Below, one piece after another: positions 9,702 through 18,641 of a DNA stretch of 64,000 nt. The position numbers and the translations under genes were made by a program. The DNA lies in the NCBI GenBank assembly GCA_009841615.1, contig VXLL01000030.1, positions 1 to 64,000 on the forward strand, given 5' to 3'. Each line of letters opens with the position of its first letter. Position 1 is the first letter of the stretch. The stretch is from Gammaproteobacteria bacterium. Lineage in GTDB: Bacteria; Pseudomonadota; Gammaproteobacteria; Pseudomonadales; Azotimanducaceae. The notes below the pieces were generated by a model. It ran no database searches and was not told where the DNA came from. It was given only the letters and a program-made list of their open reading frames with translations.

Positions 9702-9992
9702 ATGACTGATATTGACATGAGACAGCTGATGGAGTACGAGGAAGAAAAGAAGTCTCTGGCGGCGACCTACGTGCTATGGGCGGTCTTGGGACCGTTTGGA
9801 GCACACAGGTTCTACCTTGAAAAAACGGGTTCGGCGGTCGCGATGCTGATTCTTACGCTGACTTTGTTCGGTGTCGTCATCACCGTAATCTGGTGGATTG
9901 TCGATGCTGTTAACATTCCGAGCATGGTCAAAGACCTTAATAGGGGCATACTTGACGACATTACCAGCTGGGGTAGATATGGCACAGTATGA
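9702..9992 (+). CDS. TM2 domain-containing protein
   Basis: A 96-aa small membrane protein. Residues 20-80 form a TM2 domain: two hydrophobic helices (AATYVLWAVLGPFGAHRFYL and AVAMLILTLTLFGVVITVIW) joined by the conserved G-x-x-G-x-HRFYL turn, with a WWIVDAVNIP tail. A strong TTGGAGGTAA ribosome site precedes the ATG. The function of bacterial TM2 proteins is not established. The next gene starts 17 bp downstream on the same strand, so the two are probably co-transcribed. Confidence 0.85.
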   Translation: MTDIDMRQLMEYEEEKKSLAATYVLWAVLGPFGAHRFYLEKTGSAVAMLILTLTLFGVVITVIWWIVDAVNIPSMVKDLNRGILDDITSWGRYGTV

Positions 9993-10009
9993 GGTGAACT
10001 TTTAGTCCA

Positions 10010-10252
10010 ATGAAATTCTCTGACTCGTTTCGCAAAAAGATGAAGCCACGATACTGTCACGTCGAACTGACAGAAAACAGAAGTACACCCTACCATGTTG
10101 AATTTATCGCGCGGTATCGAGTACAGTTCAACGTCGACGGAGACATGTATGGCACGAAAATCACTGTCGCGACCCATAGTTGCCGATACGCTGAACTTCA
10201 GGACATAATAGATGCCTGGATCGATCAGGCAAAACTACCGAACGAGCCTTAA
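10010..10252 (+). CDS. Hypothetical protein, 80 aa
   Basis: A small soluble protein (MKFSDSFRKKMKPRYCHVEL...) with an even mix of charged and beta-prone residues. I recognise no family. It begins 17 bp after the TM2 gene, with a GAGGTGAA stretch somewhat further upstream than ideal for ribosome binding. It converges with the AAA+ ATPase gene, whose stop is at 10268. It is kept because its length, spacing and codon pattern look genuine; the reverse-strand frame through this region is a shadow. Confidence 0.55.
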   Translation: MKFSDSFRKKMKPRYCHVELTENRSTPYHVEFIARYRVQFNVDGDMYGTKITVATHSCRYAELQDIIDAWIDQAKLPNEP

Positions 10253-10267
10253 AACAGACGTCAAACG

Positions 10268-11458
10268 CTATCTGACAATCTTGGAATAGGGGTCAATTCG
10301 GGACAGCAAATATTGCTGAAATGAAGGGATCGGAACCGAGTAGAAAGAGTATTCCTCGACCTTCAGGCACCCACTCTCGATCATACGCTTCAGGGCTTTT
10401 CCCTTGTCGATGTCAACCATACCGTCATCTTCGACGGAGTTCAAAATCTTGATGATATCCGCCGACGACGCGGTTTTGAAACTGCCACTCTTTCGTTCAT
10501 TCAACAGCTTCGCGATTCTGTGCATGACAACTCCCGCATTAGGGAACCCGAGAGCTTCGATCCGTCCTGAGTAATACGCGTTTCGTTTTTGTTTTGCGAT
10601 GTTGTCCACTTGAGACCAGTCATCCTCGGTACCGAAGTTTTTCCCACGCTCTAGTATTACACTCTTCAGTGCGGAGAGATGCGATTGCAAATGACAGGGA
10701 AATCCTTGCGAAGATCTCGCAAGGTCTTGGACCTTCAAATTGACCCGATCCTGACTGTTTCCATTCACATCAACACCCCAAACTTCCAGCATCTTCTGTA
10801 TCGCAGTTTCACAGTCAGGCTGAGCGAGCAAATCTATTTCAAAGATTTCACCCAAGCGAGAAAGACCATGTTGTTGAAGAACGGAATACGCATTTTGTAG
10901 TCCTGCACATACGACCAAAATTGGAAGATCAGGTGTTCCGGTATGAAATGTTCTGAGTATGTCAGCCTCTGTTTGTTGAAGATTCTGGACTTCGTCAATA
11001 GTCACAATGATGGGTTGTTTATGCTTGCTCTGCACTAGTTGATCTAGCCCGGCAGTCAAGTCTTCATGCTTCTGATCTCTGGCGATACTAGTTTTCAGTC
11101 CTAACAGATTTACTTCTACATCAGTCCATCGTAATCCGGATTGACGACGTCGAATAGCGGTTCGCAGCGGTGTAAGCACTCTGCTATCGGTCAATTCTTC
11201 CGTATGTAATCGCAACCACAGAGCTCCGCCAGATTCTTCTTTCTCACGAGCAAATTTCTCTATCAGTTGAGTTTTACCGATGCCCGGTATTCCACTGACT
11301 AGGACTAATCCCGACGAACCATGGTTACGATCAGCGACTACTTTGAAGTGGTTGTCCAAGTCGTGAAGTTCTTGCCGTCGACCGACAAATACGTAGGGAA
11401 GATCCCTCTCGGGGCGCAAAATTTGCGATTCTATACTGTCAAACACACTAAATCTCAT
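10268..11458 (-). CDS. AAA+ ATPase with N-terminal VGR-type Orc/STAND-like module
   Basis: A 396-aa cytoplasmic P-loop ATPase. FVGRRQEL at about residues 24-31 is the usual lead-in of AAA_16/Orc-type modules. Walker A is SGIPGIGKT (about 55-63) and Walker B is IIVTIDEVQ (about 148-156). The C-terminal third (from about 280) is helical and winged-helix-like (RIAKLLNERKSGSF, GMVDIDKGKALKRMIESG), fitting a regulatory or DNA-binding tail. There is no ribosome site before the ATG, but a TTGACA element sits so close upstream that the transcript may be nearly leaderless. No partner gene is adjacent. Its role is unknown; regulation, defence or DNA transactions are all possible. Confidence 0.75.
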   Translation of the reverse strand: MRFSVFDSIESQILRPERDLPYVFVGRRQELHDLDNHFKVVADRNHGSSGLVLVSGIPGIGKTQLIEKFAREKEESGGALWLRLHTEELTDSRVLTPLRTAIRRRQSGLRWTDVEVNLLGLKTSIARDQKHEDLTAGLDQLVQSKHKQPIIVTIDEVQNLQQTEADILRTFHTGTPDLPILVVCAGLQNAYSVLQQHGLSRLGEIFEIDLLAQPDCETAIQKMLEVWGVDVNGNSQDRVNLKVQDLARSSQGFPCHLQSHLSALKSVILERGKNFGTEDDWSQVDNIAKQKRNAYYSGRIEALGFPNAGVVMHRIAKLLNERKSGSFKTASSADIIKILNSVEDDGMVDIDKGKALKRMIESGCLKVEEYSFYSVPIPSFQQYLLSRIDPYSKIVR

Positions 11459-11470
11459 GTCTATGGTATT

Positions 11471-11499
11471 GTACTAATATACACGTATAAAGTTGTCAA
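11471..11499 (-). promoter_or_regulatory. Putative promoter of the AAA+ ATPase gene
   Basis: On the minus strand a consensus TTGACA (11499-11494) is followed after 17 bases by TAGTAC (11476-11471), a modest -10 match. Transcription would begin about 6 bases before the ATG at 11458, which agrees with the lack of a ribosome binding site. Confidence 0.45.
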
Positions 11500-11647
11500 T
11501 GGGGATTCAGGCAATTGCTACCTCGTCTGAAGAAATCTTTTATATTTTGCTAGCTGACAGATTCTTCTTACAGTTCAGGGATCAATTTGAACTCATCTGA
11601 AGATGGCACGTTGCTTACAAAAAACCACGCTGAATGAACTGATGAAA

Positions 11648-13810
11648 TCAGTCTTTCGAAATGTCGATTATTAGTTTGTATTCAGACTTCTCAGAAACGG
11701 ATCCTTCTAGGAACAGGAAGTAAGTTCCTACCTCGACATCACCGGAAAGCGTGAAGTTGGAGTTGTCTTCATCAGTGTCGTCGTTTTCGAACAAGTCAAA
11801 ACCAGAGTAATCGGTTAGCCGTCCGGATGTGTCTGTGTTGCCTTCGGTGTGGATCGTGATGGTGGCGTTGGCCCACAAAGTGATTTCAAACACGTCAATG
11901 TCGGTCGAAATTTCTAGGTGACCAACCGTCGAATATTGCCACGCGCGAGCACTCGAAGATACTGTCGTTGCCGTGTATCGAGTATCTCCATGATCATCGT
12001 TTTCCTCAAACTCTACGTGTAGAGTGTAGCTACCCGTGAATGAAGAGTAGCCCTCCACTCGAATGTAATAGATGCCGGGTTCTACGTCAGCCGACAGTGA
12101 AAAGTTGAAGCTATCCCCACTGTCGTCATCAGAAATATCGACGCCTAGTTCTTCCGATGTCAGTTGTCCGGTCGTATCTAGAGAACCCGAAGTGTACACT
12201 TCGATTGTTCCCCTGCGATCGACGACAACTTCGAAATAATCCACGTCATCAGAATCTTCAATCTCTCCTTCAGTCGTGGATACAAGTTCTATTTCCGTAG
12301 CGGTTTCTGGCGAATCGCCGTGGTCATCGCTACTAACCGGTGGTGGTGGCGGTGGCGCTGGGTCGAACCAAGTGACAATGTAGTCATAGAAGTGCCGAAA
12401 TTCTCCGAAGTAAACATCAGAGTTTTCACACTCGTCGTCTGATGCAGAAAGAACACCGACGAAGAGCGTGTCATTCGCGTCTTGGTTATATATTCTTAAT
12501 GCAGCACCACTGCTCCCACCTTCAGAAGTACCATTGTCCATTCTCACTTCTATTGCATCTAGAAGCAACGAACAGTTGTCGTCCTCATCACAAATATTGA
12601 CATTAACGTTGCGTTGGGTAGTACCCGAGAAGTACTTCTTGTGTCCGCCGTCAGGATGATGCGACCCGGAGCCCGTAGTGTTGGTTTCAACATCGGTTAC
12701 CCACCACCCCGAAAAAGATGCGCCGCTGGGAGGGTCTGCACGTAAACGAATCAGACTCTGGTCATAAGACTCCACCGCAACAAGTAGATCTGCCCCTCCA
12801 AAGGACAAGGCGAAATCCGATGAAGTTGCACTACCTGAACAGCTCGCGGCTTGATAGTTCCACCAAGCAGTTACGGATGAGGCTTCGTCTACCGTCGAAA
12901 TACAATGTGCAGCAGTAATAATGTAAGGTATGTATACGTCTTCGCCGTCGCCGGAGACATTCATGAGCGTACCTGAACAGGTGTAACTTGATCCACCAGA
13001 CTCGAACGTAAGTCTCAGTGTCGTTCTCGCACTGTCTTCAGAAATCGCGCCATCGTCAATCGCGCATTGAACATCTTCATGGTTTGTGCACTCCAAGGCG
13101 TTTGGTACCACCAAGTTTGGAGCTTGGAAACGATGGGCGACTGTGATCAGCTCTAGCTCAACGTCTTGTTTCAAGTTTTCCTTCGGTAAGCGAATTTCAA
13201 TCCCGATCCAATCCCCTGAAGCTTGTGGGGACCAATAGAGTTCTTCGTCAAAGCCCTTCCTCGGCGCGGTGAGGCTGTAAATTACGTCATTTTTTCCATT
13301 GAGATCTCTTCCATAAAAATTCACTATGGTGTCGGCAGGTAGTTTGAGACGCGTGGAAAAACGAATTGAATCCGCTTGCGGAGAACGCACACGAACATAA
13401 GCTACTGCACCATCGCCATCCTTCTTCCAAGAAAGTCTATTGCTTAGATCACCTAAGTGAAGGTAGGGTACGTCTCGATGAATACCAACCTTTTGAGGTC
13501 CGTGCGTTGCGGGAGTAGCAATTGCCCTACGTTCGCGAGTAGACAGGTTTTGTAACGTTACCTTGTATTCAAAAGGAGTAGGATTCGCAAAGACCAAATC
13601 CACGTTCTGTTGTACGCTATTAGTCCCCCTATCGGGCATGACGGCACCAACATCCATTATCTTAGTGCCAGTCGCGGCCATTGCTACTGAACTACAGGCG
13701 AAATGGGTGAGAAGAACAATTCCACGTACGATAGCGAGTTCGCAACCACAAAGAGTACTACGACACTGCTTCTTTACTGATTTATCTGACACAATAACCC
13801 GATGTTGCAA
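11648..13810 (-). CDS. Secreted trypsin-like serine protease with two PPC domains
   Basis: A 720-aa exported protease. Start is TTG at 13810; the signal peptide core is IVRGIVLLTHFACSSVAMA. After an N-terminal propeptide-like beta region, the catalytic domain resembles lysyl-endopeptidase (Achromobacter protease I type): His in TAAHC (about 299), Asp in DQSLIRL (about 350) and Ser in GGSSGAAL (about 433). Two bacterial pre-peptidase C-terminal domains follow, each starting DDHGD (about residues 502 and 612) and ending in GxYxL/YKL beta strands. These domains usually assist secretion and are often cleaved off. It follows a 133-aa gene by 27 bp on the same strand. Export and protease class are clear; substrate specificity (Lys or Arg) is inferred. 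Confidence 0.88.
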   Translation of the reverse strand: MQHRVIVSDKSVKKQCRSTLCGCELAIVRGIVLLTHFACSSVAMAATGTKIMDVGAVMPDRGTNSVQQNVDLVFANPTPFEYKVTLQNLSTRERRAIATPATHGPQKVGIHRDVPYLHLGDLSNRLSWKKDGDGAVAYVRVRSPQADSIRFSTRLKLPADTIVNFYGRDLNGKNDVIYSLTAPRKGFDEELYWSPQASGDWIGIEIRLPKENLKQDVELELITVAHRFQAPNLVVPNALECTNHEDVQCAIDDGAISEDSARTTLRLTFESGGSSYTCSGTLMNVSGDGEDVYIPYIITAAHCISTVDEASSVTAWWNYQAASCSGSATSSDFALSFGGADLLVAVESYDQSLIRLRADPPSGASFSGWWVTDVETNTTGSGSHHPDGGHKKYFSGTTQRNVNVNICDEDDNCSLLLDAIEVRMDNGTSEGGSSGAALRIYNQDANDTLFVGVLSASDDECENSDVYFGEFRHFYDYIVTWFDPAPPPPPPVSSDDHGDSPETATEIELVSTTEGEIEDSDDVDYFEVVVDRRGTIEVYTSGSLDTTGQLTSEELGVDISDDDSGDSFNFSLSADVEPGIYYIRVEGYSSFTGSYTLHVEFEENDDHGDTRYTATTVSSSARAWQYSTVGHLEISTDIDVFEITLWANATITIHTEGNTDTSGRLTDYSGFDLFENDDTDEDNSNFTLSGDVEVGTYFLFLEGSVSEKSEYKLIIDISKD

Positions 13811-13837
13811 TGTGCGTCTCAGTTCCGTATGTGTAGA

Positions 13838-14239
13838 TTACATGTCGTTCGCCGAGATACCGACTTGTACAACTCGCGCTTGATCTACACCGCGGACGGC
13901 TACGTACTTGAAGGATTGATGATCATAGGTACGATTCATAAACGGTTGTACCACCACACTAGCGTCTTCAGTCAGTAACTGTGCGAACGCCGCCGCTTGT
14001 TCGTTCCCGCTAGGATCTGTACCAAAGGAGAATTCAATATCGGGTACGTTGGTGTATACGACTTGACCCGATTCGTCCGAAATCCAAAATTCCGATATTG
14101 CAGTTTTGTTCGCTATTTCGCAAAGGAGTTCGTTGATCTGATCATTACTGTATCCTGCTTTCAATGCAACATCTAACAAGTGCGCAGTTAATGTGGCTTC
14201 CGCTATCATATGGTCGTTCAAAATAGCATCTGAGTTCAT
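13838..14239 (-). CDS. Hypothetical PAS/Cache-like sensor fragment protein, 133 aa
   Basis: A soluble protein starting MNSDAILNDHMIAEATLTAH, with a GGAG ribosome site 7 bases upstream. The middle (ISEFWISDESGQVVYTNVPD, about residues 48-67) and the end (YDHQSFKYVAVRGVDQARVV, about 108-127) look like the beta-sheet of a Cache/PAS-type sensor fold, as found in the extracytoplasmic part of chemoreceptors. There is no membrane helix or output domain here. It sits just upstream of the secreted protease gene and is likely co-transcribed with it. The fold call is a resemblance only. Confidence 0.65.
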   Translation of the reverse strand: MNSDAILNDHMIAEATLTAHLLDVALKAGYSNDQINELLCEIANKTAISEFWISDESGQVVYTNVPDIEFSFGTDPSGNEQAAAFAQLLTEDASVVVQPFMNRTYDHQSFKYVAVRGVDQARVVQVGISANDM

Positions 14240-14432
14240 TGAGAGACTCCATTAGAAGGTTTGATGAAGAGGTAATGCGAAGTCCATGATTCTATTGAAC
14301 TTTCGGTTGTATTAGATTGCCCAATTATGAGATATTTTCATGAAACTAAGAATGACTGATAAGATGATCGAGTCGAGTTTACCGATAACCCTTGACAAGC
14401 TCGCGCACGTCAAAAATGCTTTCCATTCATTC

Positions 14433-15482
14433 ATGTTGAAGTTTAACCCAATAGTTCTAATCCTATTAATGGGATGGTGCGTTTGTTCTTGTTCCACGGT
14501 CACCCAAATACCATCTTTAACACCGGAAGAAATTGAACAAGAAGCACAAGTTCAAGCAGAATTAAATGAAGAAAGATTGATAGAAGGAACTCAACGCCTA
14601 GCCGATGCTTCCTGGCCATTGATCACTAAGAATTTAGCTCTCTGTGAAGGTTTCACAGACTTTCAAATAGGCGTCTGGATAGCGCGACGCGTCCGGAAAA
14701 ATGTTACGAATGATGCCATTGCTTGGGGCGTTGCAACTGATTCACCTGCAGCATTAGCTGGATTGCAAGTTCGAGACTTGATTATTGCAATAGATGATAA
14801 TACTGTAGAAAACAGTTCTAAGGCACGAACAGCTTTAAAGCAAGCGCTCAAGCAATTTTCGGAAGATGGGAGAACAGAACCCATTGAACTAATGGTTGCT
14901 CGTCCCAATACCACTGAGACGGGGAGATCTTTCACTTTTTTATCGTTTACGATTCAACCTGTAAAAACGTGTCGTTCTGAAATATTTGTGTCAGGTTCGC
15001 TAGCGTTCAGCGCGTATGCCACGGGCAAACGGATTGGAGTTGCTACCGGTCTGCTGAACTTCTTAGAGAAGGAAACTGACTTGCAATACATAATCGCACA
15101 CGAGCTAGCGCACAACTTTTACAGACATGTTTCGAAAGCTCGTACTCGAGGCATTTTGGGCGGATTGCTCGATGGAATCTCATTAGTGACCGGTTTTTGG
15201 ACTAACGGTTTATTTGCCAAGCAAGGAATAACAGCTTACTCAAAACGATTCGAAAATGAAGCAGACTATGTGTCGATGTACATTCTTGCTAATGCAGGTG
15301 TAGACTTGAACGGTGTCGAGGATGTTTGGCGCCGCGTGTCAGCGAATATGGGATTAAGCGAGAGCAGAACGCATCCATCCCGCCCAGTTCGTTACCTAAG
15401 GATGGCGAAAACCCGTCAGGAAATCGCCGAAAAAATCGCCCAGGGCGAGCCACTAATGCCTGAACTCAAAAAGGACAAGTAA
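14433..15482 (+). CDS. M48-family metallopeptidase lipoprotein with PDZ-like domain
   Basis: I place the start at ATG 14433 (349 aa), because MLKFNPIVLILLMGWCVCSC then reads as an export signal with Cys residues suited to lipidation; the frame is open from 14340, which would add 31 residues. Residues about 60-180 contain a PDZ-like module (WGVATDSPAALAGLQVRDLI). The zinc motif HELAHNFYRH (HExxH, about residue 222) and the downstream glutamate in FENEADYVSMYI are typical of M48 peptidases such as the BepA/LoiP class of periplasmic quality-control proteases. It is likely anchored to the outer membrane and faces the periplasm. It is a stand-alone plus-strand gene. Confidence 0.82.
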   Translation: MLKFNPIVLILLMGWCVCSCSTVTQIPSLTPEEIEQEAQVQAELNEERLIEGTQRLADASWPLITKNLALCEGFTDFQIGVWIARRVRKNVTNDAIAWGVATDSPAALAGLQVRDLIIAIDDNTVENSSKARTALKQALKQFSEDGRTEPIELMVARPNTTETGRSFTFLSFTIQPVKTCRSEIFVSGSLAFSAYATGKRIGVATGLLNFLEKETDLQYIIAHELAHNFYRHVSKARTRGILGGLLDGISLVTGFWTNGLFAKQGITAYSKRFENEADYVSMYILANAGVDLNGVEDVWRRVSANMGLSESRTHPSRPVRYLRMAKTRQEIAEKIAQGEPLMPELKKDK

Positions 15483-15577
15483 GAATCGTTCCACGTTTAA
15501 ATGGTACCACCCGCTAGATAAATTGATTCATTTGAGGGGTGAAGATTTTCGAGCGATAAGCAGACCATCGCAGTAAG

Positions 15578-17596
15578 CTAGCTCGACGCTAAAGTCGACC
15601 ACAGAAACTCCCAGACCAAAGCCTGCATGAACGCTCGTTGTTTATTGTCTGCAGCTCCCGCGTGGCCACCTTCTATGTTTTCGTAGTAATGTACTTTGTG
15701 CCCCAATTCTTCCAACTTCGCGACCATCTTTCGGGCATGACCTGGATGAACTCGATCGTCTCGCGTAGAGGTAGTGATGAGAATGGTTGGATACTTCTGA
15801 TCTGCTCGTACTTTTTGATACGCGGAAAAGTTTTTGAGATACTCCCATTCCTCGGGTTTCTCAGGATCTCCGTACTCAGCCATCCAACTAGCTCCAGCTA
15901 GTAGCAAGTGATATCGCTTCATGTCGAGTAATGGCACCTGACAGACAACTGCACCAAATAAATCCGGACGCTGAACGTACATATTCCCCATCAATAGACC
16001 ACCGTTACTACCACCCTGGATACCTAGGTGTTTTGGTTCAGTGACACCGCGTCGAATCAAGTCTTCCGCGACGGCAATGAAGTCTTCATACGCGCGATTA
16101 CGGTTCTCTTTCAATGCTTGGTGATGCCAATCCGGTCCAAATTCCCCACCTCCTCGGATGTTAGCGATTACATATGTACCTCCTTGATTCAACCAGGTGT
16201 TTCCGGCAACTGGAGTGTAGGCCGGTAGTAGTGAAACTGAAAAACCGCCGTATCCGTAGAGCAGTGTCGGTCGAATTCCGGTAGCGTCTCTTTGTGAGAT
16301 TTGATAGTAGGGAATCTTTGTCCCATCCTTAGATTCAGCCCAATGTTGCGTGGTTTCCAACGATTCGTTATCGAAGAACGATCGCGTTCGCTTAAGCGTG
16401 CGCAACGGTTCGTTTGGACCGCTCAATGACAGACTAGATGGTTCCAAAAAGCTCTCGGCGAGCACGAGCGTTCGGTCACTTTCCTCGGACTCGTAAGCAA
16501 TGCCACTTTCATTCAAAAAGCCATTCGACCGTTGTACTTGTTCAATATCCCAATCACCGTTGTCGCCTTTCGTTGCTACGAACGTTTTAGTGCAAACATT
16601 TTCTGAGATATTGAGAATCACTGAGTTTTTTGTACCAGTGTGACTGATCAGAACGGAGTGTTCGTTTGGTGCAAAGAGGACTTGGTAGTCTCCCGTACCT
16701 GCAAGTATGTCTTCAAGTTGCCCTACCAACAAACTTCCGGCTTTAAATCGCTCGCCCTGGTAGTCCCAATCATGTTTGAGATTTAGAAACAACTGTCCGC
16801 GATGGGGGGTCGCAATCGCACTGTCCTGTTTATCTATCTTAATGAGTTCATTGTTGCGATGTATAAAAAATTCAGAGTTGAAGAAGTCGATCGCACGTCC
16901 TACGTAATAGTCGCGAAAATCGGTAAAGGGATCCGCCCACGAATAAACATAGACATCAGAAGACTGACCTCGATAGTATTCACGCGCGTCCTCTAAGCGT
17001 CTTCCGCGATCCCACTCACGCATTGTCATGGGATATCCTGAGTCCGTTAAAGTACCTTCACCGAAATCAGAACCGATTAGTACGCGATTTTGACCCGCCC
17101 ACGTTACATGTGTCTTCGCTTCAGGAACGAAGAAGCCGTCCGAGACAAAATCTTTCGAGCGTAAGTCGAACTCTCGAATCACACTGGCATCGCTTCCACC
17201 TCGAGAGAGTCGGACGAGTGCTTTAGTGTATTCTGGGAGACATATATTTGCTCCGCCCCATACCCAATTTTCGTCTTCCAACTCTGCTAGGGCATCGAGA
17301 TCAAGCACCACCTCCCATTCCGGTCGAGCTTTACAGTACTCGTCGAGAGTTGTCCGCCGCCAAAGACCCTTTGGATGATCTTTGTCTTGCCAAAAGTTGT
17401 AGAGAGTATCCCCACAGGCTTCAAACATTGGGATGCGATCATCTGAATCCAGAATGGTTCGTATGCGTTCTTTAAAACCACGAAATCGATCGTTCTGCGT
17501 GAATTTTGAAACTGTCAGATCATTCCGGGCGCGTACCCAGTCGAGTGCTTTTTCATCTTCGATCTGTTCTAGCCAAATGTGCGCGTCAGTACTCAT
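15578..17596 (-). CDS. Prolyl oligopeptidase family serine peptidase (S9A)
   Basis: A 672-aa protein without a signal peptide, so probably cytoplasmic. The N-terminal two thirds form the beta-propeller; the C-terminal third is the alpha/beta-hydrolase. The catalytic triad is visible as Ser in GGSNGG (about 528), Asp in STRDDRVHP (about 613) and His in EGGHAGA (about 645). NIRGGGEFGPDWHHQALK is a family signature. Length fits prolyl oligopeptidases (about 680-720). It stops with TAG and is flanked by divergent or convergent genes, so it is monocistronic. Cleavage of short proline-containing peptides is the expected reaction. Confidence 0.9.
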   Translation of the reverse strand: MSTDAHIWLEQIEDEKALDWVRARNDLTVSKFTQNDRFRGFKERIRTILDSDDRIPMFEACGDTLYNFWQDKDHPKGLWRRTTLDEYCKARPEWEVVLDLDALAELEDENWVWGGANICLPEYTKALVRLSRGGSDASVIREFDLRSKDFVSDGFFVPEAKTHVTWAGQNRVLIGSDFGEGTLTDSGYPMTMREWDRGRRLEDAREYYRGQSSDVYVYSWADPFTDFRDYYVGRAIDFFNSEFFIHRNNELIKIDKQDSAIATPHRGQLFLNLKHDWDYQGERFKAGSLLVGQLEDILAGTGDYQVLFAPNEHSVLISHTGTKNSVILNISENVCTKTFVATKGDNGDWDIEQVQRSNGFLNESGIAYESEESDRTLVLAESFLEPSSLSLSGPNEPLRTLKRTRSFFDNESLETTQHWAESKDGTKIPYYQISQRDATGIRPTLLYGYGGFSVSLLPAYTPVAGNTWLNQGGTYVIANIRGGGEFGPDWHHQALKENRNRAYEDFIAVAEDLIRRGVTEPKHLGIQGGSNGGLLMGNMYVQRPDLFGAVVCQVPLLDMKRYHLLLAGASWMAEYGDPEKPEEWEYLKNFSAYQKVRADQKYPTILITTSTRDDRVHPGHARKMVAKLEELGHKVHYYENIEGGHAGAADNKQRAFMQALVWEFLWSTLASS

Positions 17597-17898
17597 AAAA
17601 GTCCTTGAAGTAGTATGGAGTCGGTATGGTTGATTGAATTTAACGAGGACAAATATTAGTCAAAACACGGTGTGTTATGAGATTCGTGCCATCTTTGCGA
17701 GAGTTTTCATAGATCCGGAATATTTCCTAAGAAATAAGCTAGCAATCAACTGATTACATGAGTTGCCCTAAAGTTGCGCTGACAATATGTACGAGCCCCG
17801 AAAAGTGTTTTTGCTCGATTCCTGCACGTAGCGACAACTAATATACAATGTAAGTCGTTGAATCTTCCCATATTTGACACTTGCAAAACTGAGGAAAC
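17597..17898. other. Intergenic region between divergent genes
   Basis: About 300 bp between the prolyl oligopeptidase start and the next plus-strand gene. I see no gene or strong repeat. A TTGACA occurs at about 17874 but has no convincing -10 element ahead of the gene. Confidence 0.35.
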
Positions 17899-17919
17899 AT
17901 CATCGCTTGGTACGATCAA

Positions 17920-18345
17920 GTGAAAGGCAAAATCAACATAGATTCCATCCGGCGTGCGTTCTCGCCTTACACGGTATTTCTGTTAGTGATGTTTCTTGTG
18001 TTGCTTAGTCTGTGGATCGCCGCTAAATACTACCGGTATCAAGCCCACCAACAAGAGCATTTCACATTCTCATTGGACGAAACTGGCCTAACCATCCAAA
18101 TTTCACGTTTTAAGTTGGAGATGCAAGTACTTGAGACACGTACGTTAATCGACAACGAATTGGAATTAATCGAGAATAGCAAGCAAAGCTTAATTACCGC
18201 ACATCTTATAGATAAAACCGAGTGGACCACGAGGAAAGACGAGCTTTTAAGATTACTAGATTACCTAGTCCTCAAGTCCACCGACCGGTTGTATTTAGAT
18301 ATCGAATCTGCCGTAGCGGACATTGAGGAGATACTCTCTTCTTAG
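17920..18345 (+). CDS. Single-pass membrane protein, 141 aa
   Basis: One hydrophobic helix (AFSPYTVFLLVMFLVLLSLW, about residues 12-32) is followed by a mostly helical, charged domain ending in LYLDIESAVADIEEILSS. I do not recognise the family. The GTG at 17920 is the first ordinary start, but the GAGGA ribosome site lies at 17891-17895, about 24 bases away. The frame stays open back to that site and contains ATC codons at 17899 and 17902, so initiation at a non-standard codon is possible. The stop is TAG, immediately followed by an IS3 transposase remnant. Confidence 0.6.
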   Translation: MKGKINIDSIRRAFSPYTVFLLVMFLVLLSLWIAAKYYRYQAHQQEHFTFSLDETGLTIQISRFKLEMQVLETRTLIDNELELIENSKQSLITAHLIDKTEWTTRKDELLRLLDYLVLKSTDRLYLDIESAVADIEEILSS

Positions 18346-18347
18346 TC

Positions 18348-18494
18348 GACAAAGCGTCGGCAGAAAGCGTGTTTGGACGGCTCAAACGAGAACTAGTACC
18401 GTTATATCAGTTTCTGACTCGGGAAAAAGCGACCGAACAATCAATCACTGCTTCTTTAACCTCTACAATCCATAGCGATGCCCACCACTGGTGA
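18348..18494 (+). pseudogene. IS3-family transposase (OrfB) C-terminal remnant
   Basis: Forty-eight codons read in one frame as DKASAESVFGRLKRELVPLY, then QFLTREKATEQSI and a divergent tail. This matches the end of the DDE domain of IS3-type OrfB transposases, where a DNAxAESFFGxLKxELV motif carries the catalytic Glu. The upstream transposase, inverted repeats and target duplications are not recognisable, so this is an inactive scrap. Confidence 0.7.
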
Positions 18495-18579
18495 GTAACA
18501 AACCTAAAGCGATCCCAACATACATTTCAAAGAAACAAGACGCTGTGTGTTGGTCAAACGGTTACTAAAAATGTGTCCC

Positions 18580-18609
18580 CTGACACCTACGCAGTCCCTC
18601 TGCTATACT
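18580..18609 (+). promoter_or_regulatory. Putative sigma-70 promoter for the paired secreted proteins
   Basis: CTGACA (18580-18585) and TATACT (18604-18609) are separated by 18 bases, a good match to a housekeeping promoter. The predicted transcript starts about 26 bases before the ATG at 18642. Confidence 0.6.
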
Positions 18610-18641
18610 ACTCGGTCTGACAAAACTAACAGCAGAAACCA

